Positions 47,372-59,945 of a stretch of 64,000 nt of DNA are shown in pieces. The position numbers were made by a program, and so were the translations under genes. How positions within the stretch are numbered: the stretch's first letter is position 1; every line of letters begins with the position of its first letter. The DNA is from Holacanthus passer. Lineage: Eukaryota; Chordata; Actinopteri; Pomacanthidae. Below the pieces are notes generated by a model that made no database searches, had not been told where the DNA came from, and saw only the letters and a list, made by a program, of their open reading frames with translations. The DNA lies in assembly GCA_025331565.1 (NCBI GenBank), contig JAFREQ010000035.1, positions 930,001 to 994,000 of the forward strand. The letters are read 5' to 3'.

Positions 47372-47700
47372 CTGAAACCTACATTACCCACAATGCAACT
47401 CAGCCACAGACCGTTCAAACACTGATTCAGGTGTGTTATGCTAGTCGCGGCTAACGTAGCCTCGAGGTGTTAGCCTCAAGCACAGATGAGGCTACAGAGA
47501 TCTGGTAATCTTACCTCTGTCTAACTCCCCACCCCCAGATTTGAAAGATTTTTAAACGTGTAGTCTTCAGACTTGACGCAGCTCCCTCTGGAGCCGCAAA
47601 AGGCTTTTTACAACTTTTTTCACATATGCAGTAGTACTCCATAAGACCTGTAAACACACTTTGATGTGCAAAACCAGAGTAGTTCCCTTTAATTGAGGAG
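47372..47700. repeat. interspersed repeat with CCTACATTACCCACAATGCAAC motif
   Basis: The same motif occurs near 34309-34333 and, altered, near 61048-61078 (CCTACATTTCCCATGATGC). It is probably a dispersed element, but the boundaries are uncertain. Confidence 0.4.
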
Positions 47701-50700
47701 TTGTGTTAGAGATGTTAAAGGAAAATGCAGGTATTTGTAAGCCTGGTGTTAACTTCTTTTTATATCAGGAAATGCAGACCCCAGGAAGAACAATGTCAGT
47801 TGGCGCAACGATCACGTGTCTCCTACAGATTTTCCGGAAAGTTTAAAATCAACAGAAATTCAACATTTGTCTTTGAGTCTGACTGAAAGTAAACACAGAA
47901 AGTATCCCTTTAGAAATCCTCGTCTTTGAGAGGATTTCTGATGATTTTTTTTTTAGAAAGCTGTAGAAGACTCGCTCTCCTCGCCCCAAAGTTCTTCTTA
48001 TAGTCTGCATTTCTACTCACCACCTCTGTTGCAGAAATTTGAGGAGCGTGGACTACAGCGAGAACAATCATAATAGTGCAAAGAGTGCGAGTTTCCTACA
48101 GCTTTCCAAACATTATAAATCATCTCAAATACTTGTCTACAGGCACTTCCTGGGGACTTCTTTCTCTCTGTGTTTTTTAGATGCATTCTGTTGCTTTGAA
48201 GTTTTGTTGGAAAGCAAAGAGTGCTCGAGCTCCTCAGCCTTATCTCTATTTCCCAAATCTCTCCAACGGAGGTGGTGAGCAAAATTTCCTCATGAACAAT
48301 AGTCATAAGGGACGAAACTATGATAATAACAACTAAGTTGACAAGGTTCTTTTTGAAGTATTACTCAAGTATTATGGCCAGTAGCTCTCATACATGCACA
48401 AACACACACAAACACTGGCTCAGTAGTTTCTATACATATGGTCTATTGTCTCCAATGCTGAGATCCTGATTGGTGAGACAAGGCGGTTTGCTTAAGTTCA
48501 CCTCAGGCTGTCTAAGCCCCTGCAGCCAATCCCTCTTAGTATCACCTCAGCGAGGGATAAATCTCACTTATAACCATCCTCCCGTTCTGCCAACACATCT
48601 AAACACACTCTGATCACTTTCAACTGTGTCCTAATGGGGAAGCAAGCCATGCCATTACATCACTACATCCTCCCCCGCCTCCCTTGTTCGTACAGTCACT
48701 CTTCTGTCGCTCTCTTTAGCTGTCTGTTTCTTTCTCTCTGTTCCCTTCGTTAATTATACTCCACACTGTCAAACCTGCTCACGCTGCGCCCAAATTCACC
48801 TCCGAGGGTGTATTATTAGGACACTGGCCACCTCAGCTAGCTCTGCCCCCGGGAACGTGCATCAGGGATGGCCCACTGCTGGGTACGGGTGGCCCTTTTG
48901 CATGGCCTTGATGGCCCACTGCTGGGCAGGGCAGGCCAGCCGGGCCTGGCAGGGCTACACTGGGCAGGGAGTATGAAGTATGGCCATTGGCCCAGTCTGG
49001 GAAGCACTGATCCACGCTACCAGCTGCCATCTTCCTCCCCTTCCTGCACGCTCCCCTTCCGCTGCTGCGCGGCTTCTCTCTCTTCTCATGTCTATTTTTA
49101 GAGCTGGCTGATTTCTACCTTCTAAAACGGGCAAATGTGTTGTGGAACAGGAAGGTGTGGTTGTTTTGTTTTTTTTTTGTCTTTCTAAGACGTACTACTG
49201 TGCGCGGTCGGCCAACTCGTGCACATGTTTCACACACTCCTGCTGGCTCCCGTTAACGTCACGGCACACTGTACATTCCTGTACACATGCACACACTCCC
49301 ATTTGCATTCGGCTGCTCTCTGTTCTCAGCCCCAAGAGAGGCGGTTGATTGAAGGTTTCGGTTCAAAACCGAAAAAAAAAGGGAATAACAAACAACGGCA
49401 CGGCGAGACATTTTTGAATGCAGCATTTTCATATCGACACTGTGTGTACTACTGTGGAACTGTGGTCTGATTTCATCTTTCTGCTTAGCTAAGCTTGGAT
49501 CCTCCTCACCTCTCCCTCATCATTAGCTATCCCCCTCTGCAACACACTGCCTCACCCCCCTCAAACCTCCTTACTCCATCATCCTCAACTGCAAGCTAAG
49601 ACTCTATAGTAGCTATCATACGGAGAAACTACAAAGAAACTACTGAAGCTCCTAACGCAGCACTAGTGACAGTAGCATCTTTGTCAAAGTGCTGGAAGCC
49701 CGTCATGTTGAAAGAAGCCAACATGCTGGCCTGTTTGGCTGAGGAGAAAGGATGCTGCATTCCCAGAAAACAAGAGAGATAAATAGAGTGGAAAAAATGC
49801 ATCCCTGTGGAGATGGAGGGACCAAAAACTACTGTAAACCAATGCAAGCAGGGGAAGCTACAGTATGCCTCAACATCAAATCCCCCGAAAAGTGAATTCT
49901 CCCATAGTTCTTAGGAACACACTGTAGCATTCATAGGGTGAGAGATGGGGGGGAAAAATTATTTTGCATCTTCCGCAGTATGTCTCAAGTCTTATTAAGG
50001 ATGAGCAGCTATGCGCACTGGGTGATGCAGTCTTTTTTTTTTTTTTTTCCAGTGCCCTGACTTTCCCTTGACTTGTGGGATTGCTGAATGAGTGAATGTA
50101 AATGTACACCAATTAGATAAGAAACTGGCTTTTCTGTAAAGCTGCCAAATCCAGGGGCAAGAGGAAGAGAGGGGGGAAAAAAATGCAGCTTTGCCTGAAA
50201 ATAAATGATCTGTATACCAATAACCCTCAACTAATACTCAGTTGGCAGGTCCAAAAGAAAGACAGGGGCGATGTAATGGCCTTGATTCCCTGTTGAAGTG
50301 TGTTTAGATGGATTAAAACTCTTTTAGGACTACATAATGTTTAGATTCTCAGCGATTCATACCCCAGAATACCTCATTTCTGTTGGATAAATGCAAAAAT
50401 ATGGATTATTACAAACGAGAAAAGCTCTTTCTTTTGCTCATTAGGGCCCTAATAGCCAAAAATTAGTCAAATAATTATCTAGTTACAGTATTAAACCTAC
50501 TCTGCTCGCTCATTATGTTGGACTTTGAGACATTCCTCGTATCTGAAGAAAACTTTCATCTTGCAGCTTCTTCTCTCTCTACATCCCCCAGCAAGAGCAC
50601 AAGGGGCCCTGATACAATCCTCACAGCCACAGATGACCTGAGAAGAGCCAGAACTTTCCATAAAGGCCCCGTCCGATGTAAAAGTGCTGACTAAGACCAG

Positions 50701-52019
50701 GCTCCTTCCTGTCCCGCCCTCTGCCCCTCTTTCCCTCATCAGCCTAGCAGCGCACTCTGGATCCATGGGATGGAGCGACGCTGGCCAACCCTTGTAAGGA
50801 AGCCCATTAAGGAGCCCATCAATATTTCATCATCGCTCACTCAGAAACATAGTTATAGAAGTTTCCAGGCCGGGGCCATTAGGGGGCAGACGTCAATACG
50901 TTATGGCAGCGAGCATTTCTCCTCACTTCTCCCCCACTCGCTTTCCCTCACCTCTGTCCGTCTCCCGTCTCAAGGCAAGTCATCGGAGAAGCTTTCTCAA
51001 GACGACAGTGGTTTCCGCTACTTCTACATTAAACAAATCATTAACCATTAGGTATCCAAGCAGCACAATATCCTTTCCTGCTCCTGTCAGATGACCCCCC
51101 AAGTACTGTTATTAGTGTTAGCGAGAGGAAGGGAGCGAGACGGTGGCGGAGGGAGGTTTGTAAAGACGGTAACAAATCTCCTGTCACACAGAATACAAAC
51201 ACCTAATTAACAGCATGTTGTATAATGTCTCTCTGGAAACACGTTCTGTGAGATTTTGAGTCACGGCTGTCGAGACGGGTCTGGCACCTTCAAGACTGGC
51301 CAACTCAGTGAGTGGACACTCGGTGGCGGCGGGGCGATCATCAAGAGGACGAACTCGCTGTCTCACACGCTCAGTGAGTCAAATCTTATGAGTCAAATGT
51401 TAAACTTTCCACCGAAGAGACAAGAGGGAGGCTTAATTGCCGTCTTCTTAGGATTACAATGATTTTATAACCCCCCATTTCAAATTATTACACTTGCATT
51501 AGCCGGGATGGGAACTAGCCTGCAGGCTAAAGTGTGTTAAATATTGCTGTGGCAGACATTTTAACGAGTTTTCCTCCAGCTCACCCTTCAGTGTCCTTGG
51601 AACTAAAAAGGTCCGGCTATATGCATTTTACCAGGGGAAATGCGAAGTCTTATGGAAGCCCAAATCAAACCGGATCCCAGGCTGCCAAGTCCATGCTAAT
51701 GTAAACAACACCTCCGGACCCCTCTGAGGGAGGTCGAGCCATGCCAAGTCATTGCACTTCTGTCATCCCTTTTAGATCCCTATAGCTTTTATAGTGTGAA
51801 TCCTGCCCTGACTTCAGACTGTGTCATTACTTTTCACTGTGGTCACTTTCGCTGCATGCCCCTGTGATCTTTGATGATTTCCAAATTAATAGTTTTCAAC
51901 TACATTTGAACTATATTTTAATGAAGATGTTTTCTGCAAGTGTGGAGCACATGTTTGCACTGTGATCACATTTTAAAGTTATTATTAAAGGTATAAAAGA
52001 AGTTGCCACGTGAACTCAC

Positions 52020-52238
52020 CAGAGTGCAGAACCTCTCAGGTGGGTTTCCACATGTGATCCCGGGCGGATCCACCTTGATCCGCATGTAGTCTTTCATGGA
52101 GGCGGGTTTGGGCTGGCACGCGTACTGCTCCCACACCGAGCCCTCATCCGTGCTCACCAGGGACTTGCACAGTTCGTACTGGCCCAGACTGGAGGCCAGG
52201 CAGTGCAGCAGCAGCAGGAACACGGCCTGGAGGAGCAT
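52020..52238 (-). CDS. ntng2: ntng2 first coding exon: signal peptide and start of LamNT domain
   Basis: This exon has 73 codons. The start ATG at 52238-52236 has G at -3 (GCCATGC context) and opens a hydrophobic signal peptide, [17 protein letters not shown], with predicted cleavage near residues 18-20. The mature N-terminus [24 protein letters not shown] continues into the LamNT domain. It aligns with the mammalian NTNG2 N-terminus (DYDICKSWVTTDEG pattern), including the DPPGITCG and PPERFC motifs. The exon ends in phase 0 after the CTG Leu codon at a strong donor, CTG|GTGAGT. The next exon resumes with ENPYLC, as expected for the family. The reading frame continues about 18 codons past the donor but loses homology there, which supports the splice. 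Cysteines at CKS, YACQ, ITCG and RFC belong to the conserved LamNT disulphide set. Confidence 0.95.
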
Positions 52239-52239
52239 G

Positions 52240-52720
52240 GCCGGCTGGGGGGGTGTCTGGAGCGGGGTCCGGCGCGGGGTGAGGGGGCCACGGAGCTCAG
52301 AGGAGAGGTGAAGCGCATGGAGCGGAGATCATAAGGAAAGAGTGGACATCCCTACCACCATGCTGCTGCAGGCTGATAAATGACAGGAGGACAATTTGCG
52401 CTCAGTGTCTCTTCACAAATATTGACGGCCCCCAGAGAGCCGAGAGAGGGACGCGCTCCTGGTTTGGGTGGTGGGTGGAGAGGCGGATAATGTGACAGAG
52501 ATGGATCTCGGCATGCACTTTAACCATAATGTTGCTGGGAGTTGGGTGGGTGATGTTAACGCGGATGCATGGCTCAGAGGGCGGCGTCCTGCGGGGGAAC
52601 GGTGCAGCAGGTCGGGGAGGACGGAGGAGAAGCTGGCGCGTCTTCAGGTATATCCATTGGGCGTTGCGCACTGGCCGAGCTCCTGTGATTGTCCTGGGGC
52701 GAAATGAGGACACGTGCAAG
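52240..52720. promoter_or_regulatory. GC- and CpG-rich stretch around the start of ntng2
   Basis: Base composition rises sharply here, with many CpG (for example around 52255-52295 and 52570-52650), unlike the AT-rich introns. This is typical of a promoter or first-exon region. A similar but weaker CpG-rich patch lies at about 54050-54350, also upstream. No TATA box or start site can be fixed by eye. Confidence 0.3.
52296..52297 (-). promoter_or_regulatory. candidate 5'-UTR splice acceptor upstream of the ntng2 start codon
   Basis: On the minus strand CTTCACCTCTCCTCTGAG| precedes CTCCGTGG, 57 bases before the ATG. It is a pyrimidine-rich tract ending in AG, consistent with a non-coding first exon further upstream. 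A second possible acceptor lies near 52369 (ATCAGCCTGCAG). The true first exon is not identified. Confidence 0.35.
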
Positions 52721-54489
52721 AGAAGAAGGGAGTTAATGTGATGAGTAATGCATCCTCATCAACTTTAATCTGACTGTAAATGCAATGATATAAAGTATAT
52801 GCAAAGATTTAAAAAAAAAAAGTAAATGCAAGGATATAGTGGAGCTGTTTTGTGGATGAAATATGTCCTGCATGCTGTTTCTCTTTTGCGTGATTAAAAG
52901 TTTATTGTCAGCCTTGAAAATACACGTGCATGGGTGGGTTGCGTTTTTAATTTGCACCATAATTAACTTCTTATTTATGCTCTAATAATTGGCTGTAATT
53001 GAGCTTGGAGAGTGAAAAACATCTCATTCGTCTGCAGACTGTGAGGAGAACTTTTAAGTGAAACTGTGGCTCAGTATGTTGCTTACAAGGCGCCAAGTTT
53101 GGTTAAGATTACCTCTAATCTGCGGTGCATATTTACTATGAAGAGTTGCGGGTTTTAATAGGCGCAAAAAGGCGCAGCTTTGTGTGGATGAACCTGTGCG
53201 TAAAAACACGTGCTGCAGCCCGGTGCGTACAGGAGTTGTAATTGCTCCTATAGCTGTCCAATACTGGAGATAGAGAGTGCATGTGTTTTTTTAAAAGAAT
53301 TGCACTGCAAGAAATATCCATCAGAGAGGGACATTTAATAGCTCATATTTCTTAGAATAGGCGAAAAAGTGCAAAAAAGAAAGATAATGATACTCACAAA
53401 TCAACTTGCTTCAACTGTCATTTTCTTTTCAGTTTATGAATTACAGGCCTTTTCATTATTCTCTCTCACTTCTGCATGCTGTCACTCATTTAATAATAAA
53501 CTCCACACAAACTGCACCGTGCAAGAAGTTATAGCCGGATTTATTCACTTAATTGAAGCCTAATTCGATTTTAAAATTGAATGCATGAATACATGAATAT
53601 ATATGGTTGACATTTTTTTTTGCAGCGTGCCCTCATTGATCATAATCCCACTGTCATCCCACACTGACACCAGCCCGGTCCTGTGCACAGCCTGTCCCAC
53701 ACACAACCCTGTGGACTCTGACTTAGTTCACTTGTCAAGTGAAGTCGCCGAAGCTATTTCCCAGCACTGACAGTCTTGCAGGGGTGTGTCAGCCTCTACA
53801 GGAGTGCATCCCACCGTGCACATCTCACCCCACACACAGTGATATATCTACAAACGAATGCATGAATATCTCCTGTAAAAAAACAACAACAGTGTAACAT
53901 CAGCTGAAAAGTCCTCTCACCCCTCCTGTCTGATTATCCTGGAGTGGTCCGGATATATTGTGCGCAACTCAGTGCAGCTTCTCGGTGCAGACTTCAAATC
54001 GCAAAATGCATCGTGTTGCAAGATTAGATCATACTTACTTCTAACATGCATCCGTGAGACGGGTCAGCACTTTGCGTGGCGTCCCCCTTCTGTTTGTGCA
54101 AAAAAGAGAAAAGATCCCCCCCGATCATCCACTGCACTTGTTCCCCGCCGAGCTCCACTGTACTCCGGGTATCAGCCTGGCCGGCTCGCGGGTTGTTTGT
54201 GCCTTCTGCCGGATACTTTTTGATCACACCGTGGATGGCTGCGCACCGGAGATCGGTGTCCTAGATCTGGAAACGGCTGAGAAAAGAGAGGACCGAAATC
54301 CAGCGTCAAGGAGTATCAAAAGTATAAAATATTGACTTTGAGGAAAGGCTTGTGCCCGCCCTTCTTCCCCCCTCTCCTCCTCCTCCTCTTCCCACTTTAC
54401 AAGCTCGGGTTTACCCGGGATGCTCAAGGGCAGAAAGAAAGAGAGGAAAAAAAAGGCTTTATGGAAAATATCACCCTCCCCCTCCTCCT

Positions 54490-54497
54490 CCTCTCTC

Positions 54498-54554
<57 letters not shown>
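54490..54554. repeat. (CT)n microsatellite
   Basis: Nearly pure CT tract with two small interruptions, upstream of the gene. Confidence 0.95.
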
Positions 54555-57500
54555 AGTTAATGCCCAGGCTAAATCCTTTTACCATCACTTTCAATCACTA
54601 TCTGAGCTTTTATCTGCTCCAGCCCTGCTGCCTGAACCAGGGTGGTGCAACTTCCCCCCTCTCTGCTCCAAACTGGTCCCCACCAGGTCCAGGTCTGCAC
54701 CCTGCTCACTTAAAGGACCAGCTGGGTGAAAACAGGGACCCAGTGTTACTGTACTTTCACCCTTAATCTGTCCAGATGTGTAAAAAAAAGGGTGGAGGGT
54801 GAACTCACAGTTTCAAAAAATAATTTCTCTTAACACCTATTCCTACTTTATTCTATTATTTACCTGCTGTTCCCAATAAGATCTTATAGATATGAACTTT
54901 TCCTGTGGTTTCTTCTTAATTATCTCTAGGATTACTACACACGATTATCGCTGGATTTGAACTTGTGGTTTAAAGTGCAGTGCTGTGTCATGGGTCCATC
55001 CTGCAGCAGAGCGGGGCGCTGTCCATAGTGCTGATGTGGAGCTCAGCCTATAGCTTCTCATGCACGGGACGCCACGTAAGTCATGTTAATCTGCAGCACG
55101 TTTTTGTCAGTTTGAGCTGATTTTGTTGTAGTTAGGATGGTTTAATAGTCGGTGGAGCTGCATGCATGCTGTGGGGCAATTCAGTGGTTTACAAGAGTGA
55201 AAAGAGGATAGAAAAGCAGAAAAAAACTTCTTCTTTACATTATGTTTATGTTTGTTTGTATGCTCGTTTAAAGGGACGTGCCACTGATGTTACACAGAAA
55301 GTTTACTCATCAGGAAGAGTAATACTCTGTACAATAGTTGCATAATATCTTGTCAAGGGAGTTCAACACACTTTTGTTAACAGAAACCCTTCTTTACTCA
55401 TTTTACCCTCTAATGAAAGACATTGTTGAATTGCATTATGGGAAATGTAGTAGCATGGTTCAAGCTTTTACTCACACCACAGACTAAAAGTCAGATTATC
55501 ATATCTTCTGCTGCTTTGATTTTCATGACTAATTTATCACCCCATGAACATCTTGTTTTTGCTGACCTCCAGTGGTTTAACGTCTCACCTTGCTGTTGTG
55601 AAGTTGAAGGATACTGCAGTGTTGGGTGTGTTCACAGTTGCACCAAACCTCACCTGACCACACCCCACTGCTGGAGGTCAGAGGTTCAACAGGCTTCTTT
55701 CCAGTTTACCTGTTTAGTTTTAAGTTGCTCTTTAATTAGTTTCTGAGAGTTCCCTAACTTCATGGAAAGGATGGACGCAACACTTAATTACTGAAGTGCT
55801 CTTTTAATATTGGGTTTTAATATTATAATATAATATAATATTTAATTTTAATATTGGGATAATTGGATGTTTTAAGCCCCTAAAAATTATTCAAATTGAG
55901 CAAAGTAAAATAAACCATTTTCCTGCCAAATCATAGAGAAGATGTAGCTGACAAGAGTTCATAATTAGATATTCATTGTTTTTTAGGGAGTGAGGAGCCG
56001 AAAAGGTTGAGAAACACTTTGGTAATTGGTGAAAACTTAACCAGTTATCAGAACATTTTCTCTGTGGCAGCTAATATGAAGTAAAAGAAATGTCAAGTAA
56101 ACAAGCCCTCATTGTGTTTGTGGACCTGCTGCAACATCCTTAAGAACCCCAAAGGTCCCTGCACCTAATTTTGGAAACCGCTAAAGTAACTAACACCATT
56201 GTAGCGCCAGCGCAGGAACAGATGTGTATAATCAGTTTATAGCGAGCCAGGACACTAATTCACACTGCAGAGGTGAATGACATGCATTTGGGCTTACGTA
56301 ATTCACACCTCCGGTCACATTTTAGGGCAACAGAAGAAGAAAGAGGCCGCAGGAGTAAGGGGGCACAGGGAGAAAGAGATGTACGATTCAGAGGAAATTA
56401 TGAACCTCTGTATGAAACACTGGCAGTACACCCAGGATAGGATCGATAGCTTGTCCTTGCAGGGCCTTCCCTCTCTTTTCTTTGAGATGAGCCTTAACCC
56501 TTTTTGTACTGCTCAGGCATTTGAGAGGGGAGGACCCTCCTTTCCCACAGCACTGTAAACAGGACCAGGCTGAAAGACAAACCCCCCCACCCCTCGGGGA
56601 TCAATACAGCATCACAAATATGGCATTCGCTCCTATAACAGGCTCCTGATATAGAATAACACAGGCCTTTAATCGACGCTGCACCAGGGCAGAGAGAAAA
56701 AAAGAGGCCTGCTGAATTTGTCAAACAGCCTCTGAGTCAAAGATGAAACACAAACTACGTGGCATTTTTAGAGGTTGTGAAAAAAAACATAGCAGCCTAT
56801 ACTTCACTTTCAGTATTAGACTTTCAAAGGTTTTTCAGTTTTCACTGGTTAGAATTTGAGACCTTGTGCAACAAACTCCTGTTTTTCCTGCTTTGTACTT
56901 GTTTGGTGTGAGCGATTTAAAGCAGAGGTTCATCAGTGATTCAGCGACGGTCAGAGAGTGTCAGCCGTGCTGGAAACATGACTTAGTATGATTAAGCTCC
57001 AAACGTTTATTTCACAAATGGATAAGGATTACATGTGTAGGCAGTGAGGCTGATTGCATTTGGTTTCAGCCTCTGTGATTTACTGCTCTGTGCTTTTAAC
57101 AAAACATCACGATCGTATTTAGCCAACATTTTCTACATCTATATCTGCTTTTATACTTTACTAAATTCACTTGAATGTGCATCAATAACCTGATAGAAAT
57201 GTCAACCCTCAACATGATGAATGAGTGATATTGTATTTTGGAATTCAATTATGTCTAACTAAATAAGAGCATCAATAACAATAGAACAGGCTGTCCTGGC
57301 TAATAGACCTGTATGCACTACACTGTGGAGCACAACAGGCCATTGCTGCATTCATTTCCTGCAGCAACGGTAGGGACTTGATCACGCTGTGTAAAATTGG
57401 ACATCCCCTACACAACTGACTTAATTCTGAATCGACTGCATATGATTATTATATAATTTCTTTGATTTATTTACCAGTTCATATAGAAATGTGAATCATT

Positions 57501-57789
57501 CCACTCCCCAGAGTTCGTTTGCCGAATCTGAAAGTTGTGTAAAACACTGCGTGTCAGTATGTGGCAAAAATCAAATGACGAGACTCTCTGCCGCTCTCTC
57601 TCTCTTTTTTTTGTCACTCTCCATCTTTCTTTATACTCTCCCTCTCTTTCGCTCTCACTCTCTCTGTGTTTGTATTTTGGCAGAGGATTGAACTGTCAGA
57701 GTAGCCTAGCTGGCAGACCTTGATAAAAAATATACCCTTCATCGTGGCAGCCTGCAGAGTTTGGACAAGGTTCAGGATAGGCCTCATCC

Positions 57790-57802
57790 CTCTCTCTCTC
57801 TG

Positions 57803-57835
<33 letters not shown>

Positions 57836-57836
57836 A
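57790..57836. repeat. (CT)n microsatellite
   Basis: CT tract with two TGTCTC interruptions. Confidence 0.93.
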
Positions 57837-57987
57837 TTTCCTGTAAGGATGACGCAAAAGTCAACCTGCGCGGGAGTCACACTCAATCAGTTTGGGAACT
57901 TTGGGAAGGCCCCAAAGTTGTGCACTAATAATTTATCTATCCATCGTGAAGTGCTTTGACCAGATGGCCAAGCTTTAGCTTAAGCAC

Positions 57988-58276
57988 TAGAGCTGCAACG
58001 ATAAGTCGATTGAAGGAAAGTTAATCACCAACGACTAACAATTTTTCAAGCAAAAAATGACAAACGTTTGCTGCTTCCAGCTTCTTAAATTTAAGGCTTT
58101 GCTGCTTTTCTTTGTCATGTGTCTTTGGGTGTTGGACTGTTTGCCCGTGTCACTTTAGACTGTGGGCAGTTGTGATGATGATGTGATGCTTTTTCCCACA
58201 ATTTTCTTAACTGATTAATTGTGAAAATAATTTGCATATTAATTGATAACGACAACAATCATTAGTTGCAGCCCTA
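57988..58276. mobile_element. MITE-like element with GCTGCAAC termini
   Basis: Left end TAGAGCTGCAACGATAA and right end TTAGTTGCAGCCCTA are inverted repeats around about 260 bp of AT-rich sequence without coding capacity. I recognise the family as common in teleosts. Confidence 0.65.
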
Positions 58277-59080
58277 TTAATCACACACGCGCACGCTGTA
58301 CACTATACACTTTTCTGTTTGCACACACAGGCAGATGTCTTTAAAAAAGTGTAACTCTTGAGGATTAGCTCACAGGGACATGAGAAGATGGATATATTTA
58401 AAGGTGAACACAGATTTTACACATCAGAGTCTGTTTACAGATGTTGGGTAGTGCAGCTGTGTGTGTGACAAAAGGTTGTCTAATGCCTTTCGTGGCTCCA
58501 TAGGGAGCTGTGTGAAATCTAATAAATTGCCTCGAGTGATGTCACTTGAGTCAGCGTCGGTTGGGGCTGAAGGCTACGAGTTTGAAGATGAAAAAAATCT
58601 GGAGGTGTGGGGTTAGAAAGACGTGAGCTTACAGACCTCTGTAGCTGCTTCTTATCTCTGCTGGAGCCTCGTAGTTCGAGGCTACATTTGCCGCTTGTAG
58701 TATAACACACCTGAATCTCGACCGAGCCGTCTTCAGTGAAGCCGTCCGACAATGTTACAGGACTTCAGTGTTGACTATTTTAAGACAAATCACTTTCTAG
58801 TTTGTTTTTCTTAAATATGTCCCAATATCCAGAGAGATGCTATTTATTAAATTTCATTTTTTTGTCTTATTTTTAGCTTTTATTTCATGTTTTTTAAAAG
58901 TTCTGATTTCTTTCATTTCCTACATTTCAAGCCCTTTTTTTTTCTTTTTTGGTCAGTAAGCCTCTCAGACTACAGAACACCTGTCACTATGATCATATGA
59001 TGTTCTTTAAACAACCAGATGGGTCCTCCAGAAAATGAATAAACACACACTCACACACACACAGAGGCATACACGAGCAT

Positions 59081-59081
<1 letters not shown>

Positions 59082-59121
<40 letters not shown>
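59082..59121. repeat. (CA)20 microsatellite
   Basis: Uninterrupted CA run preceded by shorter CA runs from 59043. Confidence 0.96.
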
Positions 59122-59886
59122 AATCATGGTCTCCTAGCAACTCCTAGTTAGTGGTCCTACCTTGGGAGTGATGCTCTTTTCACTTACATCAGGTGTTTGC
59201 CCACTGGGGAAACCAGAAATAACCTTGGAGTGACCCTGAAATGCAGGCACATTTCACCTCATACCCACAAACCACATCTAACCCTTTTACCAAGTCAACC
59301 CCCCAAAATATTAACACCACAAGCACTTTTCCTTCCTTTATATTTCCCCTCCCTGTGTGCTAGTTTTGCATTTCAATAATAGAGTTTTAGGTTGACCTCT
59401 CTGGTGGTTTCTGTCCTGAGATGTCTGGTGGGTGGAATTTGGATGCAGTGGTTAAGGATCCAAAAGGAGTGAGCTGTAATTAGCAGAAATAACACCTGAG
59501 GGCTCGCGCTTATACAGATCAGTCACTTTATAAGGAGGGAGGACAAGCTGTCGACTCCGAGATTTAACAGCATCTGCGGAGGCCCCAGTTGGTGTCCTGT
59601 CCCACACTGGGCCGGCAGCAGAAACACTAATCTGCTGTGCTGTGTGTGTTTGTGTGAGACAGGGTTGAGGAATACAAAAGAGTCATTGTTTATATTCATT
59701 TTGTGTGTGTACGCAGCGTTGCGGGGGTGTGGAAGGTGAATGCACTACATTTGAGTGTGTGTGTGTGCAGGTGCTGTACTGTACGTGTGTGTATTGGCCT
59801 CTTTTCTGCTTGTCGGCCGCGGCATGACTGAACCTCCTCAGTTGTCCCCATGTGATCCAGTGATCAATGAAAACCTCTGGAGGTGC

Positions 59887-59890
<4 letters not shown>

Positions 59891-59940
<50 letters not shown>
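59891..59940. repeat. (CA)25 microsatellite
   Basis: Uninterrupted CA run. Confidence 0.97.

Positions 59941-59945
<5 letters not shown>

Larger units (their letters stand above)
40901..52019. other. 11.1-kb ntng2 intron between first coding exon and LamNT exon
   Basis: Contains a DNA-transposon-like element (46765-47250), a further interspersed-repeat stretch (about 47372-47700) and poly-T tracts near 45171 and 50034. No exon is supported. Confidence 0.7.
1..52295 (-). other. ntng2: ntng2 (netrin-G2) gene body, 3' end outside window
   Basis: Gene-level entry tying together the exons below. Reading right to left, the order is signal-peptide exon, LamNT exon, LE1 exon, 30-bp linker exon, variable Ukd exons, LE2 exon. 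Every boundary has AG/GT sites and the phases are compatible. The translation follows NTNG2 rather than NTNG1: motifs such as [26 protein letters not shown] and ALGGTYVQR are NTNG2-like. Netrin-G2 is a GPI-anchored presynaptic adhesion protein that pairs with NGL-2/LRRC4 through the LamNT domain. LE3, the EGF-like module and the GPI signal are missing because the window ends at base 1. The right-hand limit given here is only a candidate splice acceptor in the 5' UTR. The a/b teleost paralogue cannot be assigned from sequence alone. Confidence 0.95.
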
